Position numbers and translations under genes: made by a program. Shown one piece after another: positions 45,573 to 54,216 of a stretch of 55,655 nt of DNA; within the stretch, counting starts at the first letter, position 1; every line of letters begins with the position of its first letter. Location: positions 169,826-225,480 of the forward strand of contig JAAVDX010000018.1 in the NCBI GenBank assembly GCA_014801585.1, given 5' to 3'. Below the pieces are notes generated by a model, which worked only from the letters and a program-made list of their open reading frames with translations, was not told the origin of the DNA and searched no databases. This stretch comes from Bacteroides sp. Its GTDB lineage: Bacteria; Bacteroidota; Bacteroidia; Bacteroidales; Muribaculaceae.

Positions 45573-46154
45573 TCAGAGCATCTTAAGAGCCATTGCCACA
45601 GCCTTCTCAGTAGTCAGATCAGGCTGCTGGCTGAAAAGCTTCTGCAAAGCCTTCTGACTCGGAGCCTGCGAAAAACCGAGCATGACGAGCGCCGCCAACG
45701 CATCCTTATACGCATCATCGGAGAGGGGCGTATGAGTAGTTAACGCTGATAGATCCACATTTATTTTATCCTTAAGGTCGACGATGATGCGCTGAGCCGT
45801 TTTTCCGCCGATTCCTTTAACACCCTTTAGCAATTTATCATTGCCCGAAGCAATGGCCTCTGAGAGTTGATCGGCCGTAAGCGACGACAGAATCAGTCGG
45901 GCTGTATTTGCTCCCACCCCGCTGACGCTTATCAGCAGGCGGAAGAGTTCCCGATCGCGTTTCTGCAAAAATCCATAAAGCACATGGGCATCCTCGCGAA
46001 TCGCCTCATGCACGTAGAGTTTTGTTTTCTTCTGATTCTGAAGGCGCGAGTAATCGATGAGAGTGATATTCACTTCGTAGCCAAGTCCGCAGCAGTCAAC
46101 GACGGCAGCAGTCGGCTGCACTTCGGCGAGATCACCTGCAATATAATCAAGCAT
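45573..46154 (-). CDS. ruvA: Holliday junction DNA helicase subunit RuvA
   Basis: 193 aa. An N-terminal OB fold ([14 protein letters not shown]), two helix-hairpin-helix motifs ([40 protein letters not shown]) and a C-terminal UBA-like RuvB-binding domain ([20 protein letters not shown]). RuvA tetramers bind four-way junctions and load RuvB. Divergent from recR. Confidence 0.97.
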   Translation of the reverse strand: MLDYIAGDLAEVQPTAAVVDCCGLGYEVNITLIDYSRLQNQKKTKLYVHEAIREDAHVLYGFLQKRDRELFRLLISVSGVGANTARLILSSLTADQLSEAIASGNDKLLKGVKGIGGKTAQRIIVDLKDKINVDLSALTTHTPLSDDAYKDALAALVMLGFSQAPSQKALQKLFSQQPDLTTEKAVAMALKML

Positions 46155-46180
46155 AAATTCGTTCTATAATTATTGATTTA

Positions 46181-46212
46181 CAAAATTAGATATAAATTTC
46201 ATTTCCCGCAAA
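46181..46212 (-). promoter_or_regulatory. Promoter of ruvA-sprA
   Basis: On the minus strand TTTG (46212-46209), 20-nt spacer, TAATTTTG (46188-46181). The -33 element overlaps the first base of the recR start, so the two genes may influence each other. Confidence 0.6.
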
Positions 46213-46826
46213 TGAATCAATCCTATAATTCCACATTGCTCGATAATGCCGTAGAGCAATTGTCGAAACTTCCCGGCATCGGTGGTAAGACAGCACTTCG
46301 ACTTGCCCTCTTTCTACTCCGTGAGGATGAGGAAGTGGCCGTCAGTCTCGGAGAGTCACTGATAGCGATGCGGAAGAACATTCAATATTGCCATAAATGC
46401 CATAACATCAGCGAGAACGAGACGTGCGAGATATGTAGCAATCCCCGACGCGACCCGTCGGTGGTATGCGTTGTGGAATCCGTGAAGGATGTTCTCACGA
46501 TTGAAGCTACCCGTGAGTTTCACGGACTATATCACGTACTCGGAGGCGTCATCTCCCCGCTCGACGGAGTTTCCCCCTCCGACCTTGAGATCGACTCATT
46601 AGTGGAACGCGTAAAGACAGAGGGTATCAAAGAAATCATTCTTGCGCTCAATCCTACCATAGAAGGAGATACCACCAATTTCTATATCTTCCGGCGCCTT
46701 GCCGACACCGACGTCAGCATATCCATTCTCGCACGCGGAATCAGTATAGGCAACGAACTCGAATATACCGATGAGCTCACACTCGGGCGCTCTATCCTCA
46801 ACCGGGTCCCATTCCAGAAAAACTGA
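46212..46826 (+). CDS. recR: Recombination protein RecR
   Basis: 204 aa from the ATG at 46212 ([20 protein letters not shown]); the 13 extra codons upstream overlap the promoter region. Helix-hairpin-helix [11 protein letters not shown], zinc finger [16 protein letters not shown], and a Toprim domain ([20 protein letters not shown]). RecR works with RecO to load RecA at gaps. Confidence 0.97.
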   Translation: MNQSYNSTLLDNAVEQLSKLPGIGGKTALRLALFLLREDEEVAVSLGESLIAMRKNIQYCHKCHNISENETCEICSNPRRDPSVVCVVESVKDVLTIEATREFHGLYHVLGGVISPLDGVSPSDLEIDSLVERVKTEGIKEIILALNPTIEGDTTNFYIFRRLADTDVSISILARGISIGNELEYTDELTLGRSILNRVPFQKN

Positions 46827-46844
46827 CATACACCTTAATATAAT

Positions 46845-47348
46845 ATGATTCGTTTCCGCGCCATCGAACCCTGCGACGCCGACCTGCTTTACGAGGCGGA
46901 GAATGAAGAATCAGTATGGACTGATTCCGACACACTTGCCCCCTACTCCCGCCATCTACTCCGACAATATGCCGAAGGGTATCGGGCCGACCCGATAGCG
47001 GAGGGACAATTGCGACTGATGGCCGTAGAGAGTCAGACCGGGGAACCGATCGGGATATTAGACTTTTATGATATCTCATTCTTTCATTCCCGCTCGTTCG
47101 TCGGAGTCTACGTCTTTCCACGCCATCGCCGGCAGGGGCGCGCCACAGCCATTCTTCGGGCCGGTGCCGACTATGCCCGAAAGCGCCTCGGTCTGCGGAT
47201 ACTTGCCGCAAAAGTTCTTGCCACCAACCCCGCTTCCCTTCAGCTCTTCAGACGGGCTGGCTACGATCACTCCGGATGCCTACCCGCGTGGCAACTCACC
47301 GGAGACACCCCCGTCGACCTCCACCTTCTGACCCTCCCTCTGCCGTAA
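46845..47348 (+). CDS. GNAT-family N-acetyltransferase
   Basis: 167 aa. FVGVYVFPRHRRQGRATAIL is GNAT motif A (acetyl-CoA pyrophosphate binding, RRQGRA), and TNPASLQLFRRAGY is motif B. Similar in length to RimJ/SpeG-like enzymes; the acceptor is not identifiable. Starts 18 nt after recR. Confidence 0.9.
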   Translation: MIRFRAIEPCDADLLYEAENEESVWTDSDTLAPYSRHLLRQYAEGYRADPIAEGQLRLMAVESQTGEPIGILDFYDISFFHSRSFVGVYVFPRHRRQGRATAILRAGADYARKRLGLRILAAKVLATNPASLQLFRRAGYDHSGCLPAWQLTGDTPVDLHLLTLPLP

Positions 47349-47402
47349 ATATAGAGACATTCCTACATTTGCGCAGTAGACTCACGTAGCACACTCGCTC
47401 GG

Positions 47403-47430
47403 TTGACGCGAAGAATCGCGTCAAAATATT
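47403..47430 (+). terminator. Terminator after recR-GNAT
   Basis: Stem ttgacgcga (47403-47411) with tcgcgtcaa (47416-47424), loop agaa, then aatattt. Confidence 0.7.
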
Positions 47431-47455
47431 TGCGCATAAAAAATTACAAAATATA

Positions 47456-47486
47456 TTTGCATTTAGCAAATTTTTACTTATCTTTG
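47456..47486 (+). promoter_or_regulatory. Promoter of the 1069-aa secreted protein gene
   Basis: TTTG (47456-47459), 19-nt spacer, TATCTTTG (47479-47486): full consensus. A hairpin aatgaagtc/gacttcatt (47490-47512) lies at the predicted 5' end of the RNA. Confidence 0.8.
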
Positions 47487-47574
47487 CCGAATGAAGTCGG
47501 TAAGACTTCATTTTCAAAGGGTCACATACCAATCACGATTGCATCAATCTCGATTCATTAGCCCCTTGTCACTC

Positions 47575-47775
47575 TAAGAGTATGTTTACTTTTAAACCAA
47601 ATTAAACATTAGATTATGTATTATGAATTTTTTGATTTCATCACAAAGGATCTTTCGGGCGCTTTTCCAAAGATTTCATCGGTCGCGATGCCCGCATCGC
47701 TCCCTCTTCAACTTTGAAAAATCATCCCAAAATCTCTCTTTGTGCTAAAATCATTTAAAAGTAAACATACTCTAA
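47575..47775. mobile_element. MITE-like element, IS5 type (195 bp)
   Basis: Terminal inverted repeats gagtatgtttacttttaaa (47578-47596) and its perfect reverse complement (47754-47772), 19 bp each, flanked by TAA on both sides (47575-47577, 47773-47775). A TNA target duplication is typical of IS5-group elements (IS1031/IS427). No transposase inside. It sits between the promoter and start codon of the gene at 47809. Confidence 0.75.
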
Positions 47776-47808
47776 TCAGATTCCAATTTTTCACTAAATA
47801 TCTACTTT

Positions 47809-50800
47809 ATGAAAAAATTTCTTCTATCATTAGCGACAGTGGCCTTGGCCACAACGGGCGCGATGGCAGATGAAGTGTCGTTCAATTTCACAGGCACCGG
47901 CACTACTCCCGCCTATGGCATCGCCCGTCAGACTGCCAACGCCCCAACAGCACTTCCGGATCCCACTACGGTATCGGATGGTGGAGTTGACATCACCTTC
48001 ACAGCAGGAGGCAACGGCGGTTGGGCACTCGCTGTCAACAAAATGATCACCAACTCCGGCATGCAGCTCCTCACTACAGGAGCCAACCACGAACTGACAG
48101 TCAGCGCCGGAGGCGGCCTCATCAGCAAGGCAGTTGTCACTCTCAACAAGGCAATGGACATCACCGTAAACGGAGAGACCCAAACCATTGCGTCCTACAC
48201 CTGGGAAGGCGCTTCCACCTCGGTAGCATTCGATTTCGGAACACCCGGCACTCTTACCTACGTCAAGACAGTAGACGTAACCTACGCAGCTGCAAGCGGC
48301 GACAAACAGCTTCCCGGACTCGCTTTCAGCGAATCAAGCGTCAAAGCATTCATGGGTCAGACATTCACTGCACCGACATTCTCCAACCCCAACAACCTCC
48401 CCATCACCTGGACATCATCCAAGACGGACGTTGCTACTGTTGATGCCGACGGCAATGTAACACTCGCAGGCGGAGGCACAACGACCATCATGGCCTTCAC
48501 CGAGGGTAACGACGCCTACGCTTCCGGCTACGTCACGTACACACTCACCGTAGTGCCCGAAGCAACCAATGCCGCACAGTTGGCTACCGTTGCTCCCAAT
48601 AAAGGTGACGAAGTGACCATCAACTTCCCGATCACCATCGTCTATTCCTTCCCCGATCTCTCACGTCTCTGGGGTATAGATCCGGAAGGCAACCCGATTT
48701 CTCTCAGCTTCACCTTTGCAAAGAATACATATGTGGCAGGCAAAGTAATTCCGGCAGGATGGATTGCTACAAACTCCGACAACTCCGGCGATGTAACGTT
48801 CAAAGGTGAGGTACCCGCTGTCAATACAGGAGCAGCGCAGGATATAACTTATTCCGAAGTAAAAGCGATCTCACCTGCAGACGCCAACAAGGTGGTATGG
48901 TTGGAAAACGTTGACTTTACAGCTGCCGGTACTCCCGGTGTCGGCGAGACATTCAATGTCGAAGCCAATGGCAACCCTGTCAGAGTCACCAACTACTTCT
49001 CAATTGAAGAACAGGCAGCCGGCTACTATAACACGCTCGGCGTAGTCATCCGTCGTGTCAGCTCTACAACCGGCGTTGAATCCGTCATCTTCTATCCCAT
49101 CGAATATAAAGAGGTAGCGGCCCCCGCTCCTATGGTAGAGAAGAACGAAATCCTTGATCTCACAAAGATTTCGGGTGCAACATCAAGCGTACAGCCTATT
49201 TCCACCCCCTTCATCGTACCCGGTAAAGAGATCACACTGACCCTTACTGAAACAGAGGGAGCTGACCAGTATTCAACACGCGGTATCCAGCTACGTCCGG
49301 TAAAAGCGTATTCGACAGCCGGCACAAGCACATTCCTCGTAAGCGCCAAGGATCGTGAGATCAGCAAGATCGTAATGTCATGCGGTCAGCTCGAATCCTG
49401 CACAGCCGCAGGCACTGCCATGACTGAGACCTACGACAACGCAACGTATACATACAACTATACTTGGGAGCGTCCGACCGACTACACACAGAACGATGTA
49501 GAGATCAAGGCAACAGTCCTCAACGGCAACCAGTGGTTTACATCTATCCAGGTTTACTACATGGAGCAGGGATCCGGCAAACCACTTGCAGAACTTGCCA
49601 TCACCAACCAGAACGTGACAGTATCTCTCGCAGAGAAGTCATACGATCTCGCCTCCAACCTCGTCAACCCCCACGAAGTAGCAGTAACGTGGACATCATC
49701 CGATGACAACGTAGTAAGCGTCAACGGCAACACAGCTGAATTCAAAGGCGCAGGCGAAGTAGAAATGACAGCCACCGTAGCTAATGACGAATACGAGCCC
49801 GAGGTAGTGTCTTTCTTCCTCAATGTAGCCGACGAAGCGTTTACTCTTGCTCAGATGGAAATCCTCGCTCCGGAGGTAGGTGATAAAGTAAACGTAGCTA
49901 AATCTCTTAATCTTTATATCACAGGTGCTCAGCGCGGAACATATCCGTATACAACAACTGAAATAAAAGATGGAGTTGAAGTAGAAGTACAAAAGACAGG
50001 ATACGAATTCTATATCTTCTGTGAGGACGTAAATGGTACACCGGTCGTAATATATTCTAAAACTATATCCAACACTATCTATCGAATCGACGATATGTTC
50101 TCAGGCGGATGGACTGCAACAAATGTTTCATCACCCTACCTTCCGGCATGGTCGGGCAGAAGCGGAGCTGCTGATACAAGAAATCAGGGTTGGTTTGATC
50201 ACATGCAGCAGGTCAGCAATCTGAATGGTCTTACCGAACACAAATCAGTAGTTCTTAAAAATGTCACAATTCCGGCAGGCGTACCCACCGCGACAGGTGA
50301 ATACGTTGCTGTACTTGAGGATGGCAGTGTTATCGCTCTTGAAAATCTTCTGAATGGTAACCCCGCAGTAGACCGTGGCGTATATAACATCATCGGTGCT
50401 ACAGGTAAAAATGCACTTGGTCAGCCGGTGTTCTATCCTCTCGCTTATACCCTCGTAGAGGAACTTGATCCTGTCTTCCCCGAAGAAATCAAGGTGACAA
50501 CAGATGGTGATCAGGTTACAGTAAGCCAGACAGCAGAAGATGGTCAGATTTTCATCAATCTTACTGGCGAAACAAGCAAATCAACTCTTGAAGTCACACT
50601 TGCAGTTCCCGAGGGTTGGACCGGCTATGTAGGCGCTAACTTCGCTGATCTCGGTATGGGCACAAGCATCCTTCGTTCGTCTAAGGATGATGACGATGAA
50701 AACTGGGTTCCCGTTGAGATGTTCATGGAAGGTATGGGTGGTCTGAAAGAGACCAACACACTTACATTCCAGCTCACATCGGCAGGTGCTCCCTTCATGG

Positions 50801-51018
50801 GCGGCATGTACCTCTACTATGGTGAAAAGGTCTATGTAGCGGGAAGCATCGTGATTCAGGGCGACGTTAAGTCCGGAACAGTCGGTGTAGAAGCTGTAGA
50901 GGCAGTAGATGCGGATGCAACTTACTTCAACCTTCAGGGTGTGGAAGTGAAGAATCCTTCTGCAGGTGTCTACGTAAAGGTAGCTAACGGCAAAGCCTCT
51001 AAGGTGGTGATCCGCTAA
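47809..51018 (+). CDS. Large secreted protein with Ig-like domains and a C-terminal sorting-type tail
   Basis: 1069 aa. Sec signal MKKFLLSLATVALATTGAMA. Two bacterial Ig-like (BIG2-type) domains are visible: about 165-248 (ITWTSSKTDVATVDADGNV) and 593-672 (VTWTSSDDNVVSVNGNTAEF). The end YFNLQGVEVKNPSAGVYVKV...ASKVVIR resembles type IX (Por) sorting tails, so export through SprA is likely. The catalytic role, if any, is unknown. Codons in about 49850-50200 are more AT-rich than the flanks, possibly a recombined block. Confidence 0.8.
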   Translation: MKKFLLSLATVALATTGAMADEVSFNFTGTGTTPAYGIARQTANAPTALPDPTTVSDGGVDITFTAGGNGGWALAVNKMITNSGMQLLTTGANHELTVSAGGGLISKAVVTLNKAMDITVNGETQTIASYTWEGASTSVAFDFGTPGTLTYVKTVDVTYAAASGDKQLPGLAFSESSVKAFMGQTFTAPTFSNPNNLPITWTSSKTDVATVDADGNVTLAGGGTTTIMAFTEGNDAYASGYVTYTLTVVPEATNAAQLATVAPNKGDEVTINFPITIVYSFPDLSRLWGIDPEGNPISLSFTFAKNTYVAGKVIPAGWIATNSDNSGDVTFKGEVPAVNTGAAQDITYSEVKAISPADANKVVWLENVDFTAAGTPGVGETFNVEANGNPVRVTNYFSIEEQAAGYYNTLGVVIRRVSSTTGVESVIFYPIEYKEVAAPAPMVEKNEILDLTKISGATSSVQPISTPFIVPGKEITLTLTETEGADQYSTRGIQLRPVKAYSTAGTSTFLVSAKDREISKIVMSCGQLESCTAAGTAMTETYDNATYTYNYTWERPTDYTQNDVEIKATVLNGNQWFTSIQVYYMEQGSGKPLAELAITNQNVTVSLAEKSYDLASNLVNPHEVAVTWTSSDDNVVSVNGNTAEFKGAGEVEMTATVANDEYEPEVVSFFLNVADEAFTLAQMEILAPEVGDKVNVAKSLNLYITGAQRGTYPYTTTEIKDGVEVEVQKTGYEFYIFCEDVNGTPVVIYSKTISNTIYRIDDMFSGGWTATNVSSPYLPAWSGRSGAADTRNQGWFDHMQQVSNLNGLTEHKSVVLKNVTIPAGVPTATGEYVAVLEDGSVIALENLLNGNPAVDRGVYNIIGATGKNALGQPVFYPLAYTLVEELDPVFPEEIKVTTDGDQVTVSQTAEDGQIFINLTGETSKSTLEVTLAVPEGWTGYVGANFADLGMGTSILRSSKDDDDENWVPVEMFMEGMGGLKETNTLTFQLTSAGAPFMGGMYLYYGEKVYVAGSIVIQGDVKSGTVGVEAVEAVDADATYFNLQGVEVKNPSAGVYVKVANGKASKVVIR

Positions 51019-51100
51019 TACAGCGTCGAATGTAGGGCGAAGCTTTAGCGCGATGTACTTGTAAGCTGCTTAAGGTAATTGACCCTATAATAATATGGAG

Positions 51101-51133
51101 AAGCCTTCCCCTTCCCGGGGGAAGGCTTTTTTG
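51101..51133 (+). terminator. Rho-independent terminator
   Basis: Stem aagccttcccc (51101-51111) with ggggaaggctt (51118-51128) and a T-run. Confidence 0.9.
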
Positions 51134-51609
51134 ATTGTGGTAGAGGACGATTTTTGTGATCGTTGATAGTTTTTTCATTGCTTTAAATTTTATATGTTTT
51201 TGAAATTATTTTAGGTGATAATGATGGAATAATAAGCGTTGATTCTTAAATCCGATGCAAAGATACTACATGTGGCGGCGAAAGTTATGTTTATTTTCCA
51301 CAAAGGTGAGATTTTTTTTGGCCGCGCCTGTTAGGCGCTTCACTGAACTATGCTGTTTTTTGGGGAGGGATGGACTGTTTTTTTGGGGAACGCGGATTTC
51401 TACTCGTTGCTGACAAAAGGATCTCACGCAGAGGTGCAGAGGGCTCGCTGAGGCTTGACAGCCTGAATTTTTAATACTTTAACAGGGGGGTACTTGATCC
51501 CTCACTTCCTCATTCAATCTCCCGGATTCCGGAAAGTCTTATTATTCTTATTCTCCGAACACAATCCTCATTGCAAAAACAATAAAATCAACATTTTATT
51601 AAAATTTAT
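51134..51609. other. Intergenic region, no gene seen
   Basis: AT-rich. It contains a short dyad gcgcctgttaggcgc (about 51324-51338), partly resembling 12541-12555, and otherwise nothing supported. Confidence 0.5.
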
Positions 51610-51640
51610 TTTGATTTAACAATTTTTATTATTACATTTG
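51610..51640 (+). promoter_or_regulatory. Promoter of the C25 peptidase gene
   Basis: TTTG (51610-51613), 19-nt spacer, TACATTTG (51633-51640): full match to the Bacteroidetes consensus. Confidence 0.75.
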
Positions 51641-51707
51641 CATCGGTTAAGATAATTGTTAGTTTTTCATTTACTTATCCGCTTAAACATTCATCAAATC
51701 CAACGTT

Positions 51708-54206
51708 ATGAAAAAACAACTTTTCAAAACGCTGATCTCGGTCATGCTGATCATCTGTTCAGGCTTCTGTATGCACGCTCAGATCACTCACACCGTTCAA
51801 TTCAGCGAAACTGAGTATCAATTCGAGACTCAGTCGGACGGAAAAACATTCATCCGTTCCAACAACATTCATTCTCATTATGGAGAACCAGGGGAACCCT
51901 GTTTGCCATTCACTAACGTCGCTTACGTTATTCCCTTCGGAAGCAAAGCGAAGTCAGTTACCATCACCCCCTCAAGCAAGCAACTAATCAAAGAAAATCT
52001 TGAGTTAGCTTCAAATCCCGAAGAATACTTGACAAGAATCGGGAGTACTCAGGCGGTTGAGAATGGATCTAATCATTCGAAGGAAGAAAAAGCAGATGGT
52101 ACAGAGACATTTATTACGACTTTCTGGAAAGGTGTGCCAATTGCAAATATACACATTTGTCCCTTATCATATGAAGACGGAAATCTTTACTTTGTGGAAA
52201 ACTTTACAATCAACATTCAACTCGAAGATTATCCTCTTGAAGTAAGATTGCCGGAAGATCTAAACAAACTCGAGACTCAACTTAAGAATATCGTCGCTAA
52301 TCCTGAGGATGTCAATGAAGTAATTGCTCAGCTTCCCACAGTCACCTCAGCCTCAAATAGGAAAATCGACTATCTAATTATCACATCGGATGAATTAGTA
52401 GATAGCTTCCAGCCCCTCATTGAATGGAAAAGGAAGAAAGGTCTTAAACCTTTTATAATGACAGTAAAAGATATCGATACAAAATATTTTGGTGACGATA
52501 TTCAGGAAAAAATAAAAAAATGCATCTACCATCTGACTCTTGAATTCGGATTGGAATATGTTGTCTTAGGTGGAGATGACACTGTAATACCCGTAAGATA
52601 TTGCCAAGATTCCAACTATGAGTATATTACCAGCCAAGAGCGAGAGAATGTGTATCCAACCGACCTATATTATGCAAGTTTTGACGGTAACTTCCAATGG
52701 AATGCACAGGAAAATGAATATTTTGGCACTTGGTATGATAATGTAGGATGTAATATTGATGTCAATTTGACCAGAATTCCGGTAAGAACAGCTGAACATG
52801 TAAATAATTATTTAACGAAATTGCTTTCCTATGAAAGAGGTTACAATTCCTCCAAATGGAATCAAAGCATTTTAATGACCGGGGCATTATTCCGATATAA
52901 TAATAGTCTGGACGGCCGTATAATGTCTGATGCAGAATCTCAGGCTGAGGTAATGTACAAAAATTTTATTGAACCATTCTGGGATGGTAAAAGAAACAGA
53001 TTTTTTGATACTTATTCAGATTTTGAAGGAGGTGCCAATTATAATTTAACAAAAGAAAATCTACAATTTGAGTTGTCAAAAAGTCCAATGTTTGTATCAA
53101 TGTATACACATGGCAGTCACGAAGTATGGGGACTTAAAGATTGGCATTGGTACGAACTTAATAAAGATAATAAATTAGTAGAGGTATTCAACTATGATAA
53201 TCTTTATACAAAAGATTATGCAGCTAATCTTGTAGCAGATAATTATACTTTAATTACTACTGTTGCATGCGATACAAACATGTTCGATGAAGAAGCCTCC
53301 GGCATTGACCCCGGGAAGGCTAAAGATCCTTGCCTCAGCGAAGCTTTCATTAGGAATAAAGACAATGGAGTAATTGGGTACTTTGGCAGTTCACGACCCG
53401 GGCTTTATTCACCGACTTTTGCGAGTCTATCTGATACAGAGAAATTTGAAGGTTTATTCTATAAGAATCTTTTCACTGATCCGTATAAACATTTTGGAGA
53501 ATTGGTTACGTATACCAAATCTCAATTTATGGGTGAATCAAAATCATTTCAATCTCAATCGTTTACTGTATATCCATTCAATCCTATTGGAGATGCAGAA
53601 ATGCCTATTTATACTGAGATCCCAAAAGAATTTGAGGATATATGTTTCTACCTAGGTGGATCCAAACAGTTAAGTATTGAAACATGGACTTCAGATACAC
53701 AAATAGCAGTATCAGACAATAACAACCCTAATGCCGATCCAGAAGTATCTGTAGGATTCGCAGAAGTATACTTACCCAAGGATGCAACAATCTGTATTAC
53801 AAAACTAAACTATAAACCTTTAGTTTATCAGGTTATCACAGATGGTGAACTTCTTGATTTTTATCAAGAAATACCGTTGAAGGAGGGCTACAAGAAAAAA
53901 CATGCGGCCCAACTCTATCCTGACCAATATGATATCTTAGATATTTCTGAGAATTATAGATCAGTAGTTCTCTCAGCCGTTTCCTGCAGTAAAGGAACCA
54001 TGCATGTAGAACTGGAGGGAAATCTCCTTTCGAATGTACCATATACTATCACCATTCAAAATATAATGGGTACTGAGACGTACAATTATCCCATCTCTTC
54101 CTTATCAGAAGATTTCAATGTTGAAGAGGTTGCTAAAGGAATTTATGCTCTTGTGCTTAGTTCAAACGGTGTTGAGATAGATTCTCAGAAAATTTGCATA
54201 AAATAA
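51708..54206 (+). CDS. Gingipain-like C25 cysteine peptidase, secreted
   Basis: 832 aa. Sec signal (MKKQLFKTLISVMLIICSGF, cleaved near MHAQ). A propeptide-like domain follows (to about residue 210) with GEPGEPCLPFTNVAYVIPFG. The catalytic domain has DYLIITSDELVDSF, the His motif YTHGSHEVWG (H468) and the Cys motif TVACDTNMFD (C521), as in gingipains (family C25). The C-terminal part ends in a beta-sandwich tail (YTITIQNIMGTETYNYP...KICIK) of type IX sorting character. Likely an extracellular or surface protease; specificity is not evident. Confidence 0.88.
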   Translation: MKKQLFKTLISVMLIICSGFCMHAQITHTVQFSETEYQFETQSDGKTFIRSNNIHSHYGEPGEPCLPFTNVAYVIPFGSKAKSVTITPSSKQLIKENLELASNPEEYLTRIGSTQAVENGSNHSKEEKADGTETFITTFWKGVPIANIHICPLSYEDGNLYFVENFTINIQLEDYPLEVRLPEDLNKLETQLKNIVANPEDVNEVIAQLPTVTSASNRKIDYLIITSDELVDSFQPLIEWKRKKGLKPFIMTVKDIDTKYFGDDIQEKIKKCIYHLTLEFGLEYVVLGGDDTVIPVRYCQDSNYEYITSQERENVYPTDLYYASFDGNFQWNAQENEYFGTWYDNVGCNIDVNLTRIPVRTAEHVNNYLTKLLSYERGYNSSKWNQSILMTGALFRYNNSLDGRIMSDAESQAEVMYKNFIEPFWDGKRNRFFDTYSDFEGGANYNLTKENLQFELSKSPMFVSMYTHGSHEVWGLKDWHWYELNKDNKLVEVFNYDNLYTKDYAANLVADNYTLITTVACDTNMFDEEASGIDPGKAKDPCLSEAFIRNKDNGVIGYFGSSRPGLYSPTFASLSDTEKFEGLFYKNLFTDPYKHFGELVTYTKSQFMGESKSFQSQSFTVYPFNPIGDAEMPIYTEIPKEFEDICFYLGGSKQLSIETWTSDTQIAVSDNNNPNADPEVSVGFAEVYLPKDATICITKLNYKPLVYQVITDGELLDFYQEIPLKEGYKKKHAAQLYPDQYDILDISENYRSVVLSAVSCSKGTMHVELEGNLLSNVPYTITIQNIMGTETYNYPISSLSEDFNVEEVAKGIYALVLSSNGVEIDSQKICIK

Positions 54207-54216
54207 TAACCATATA

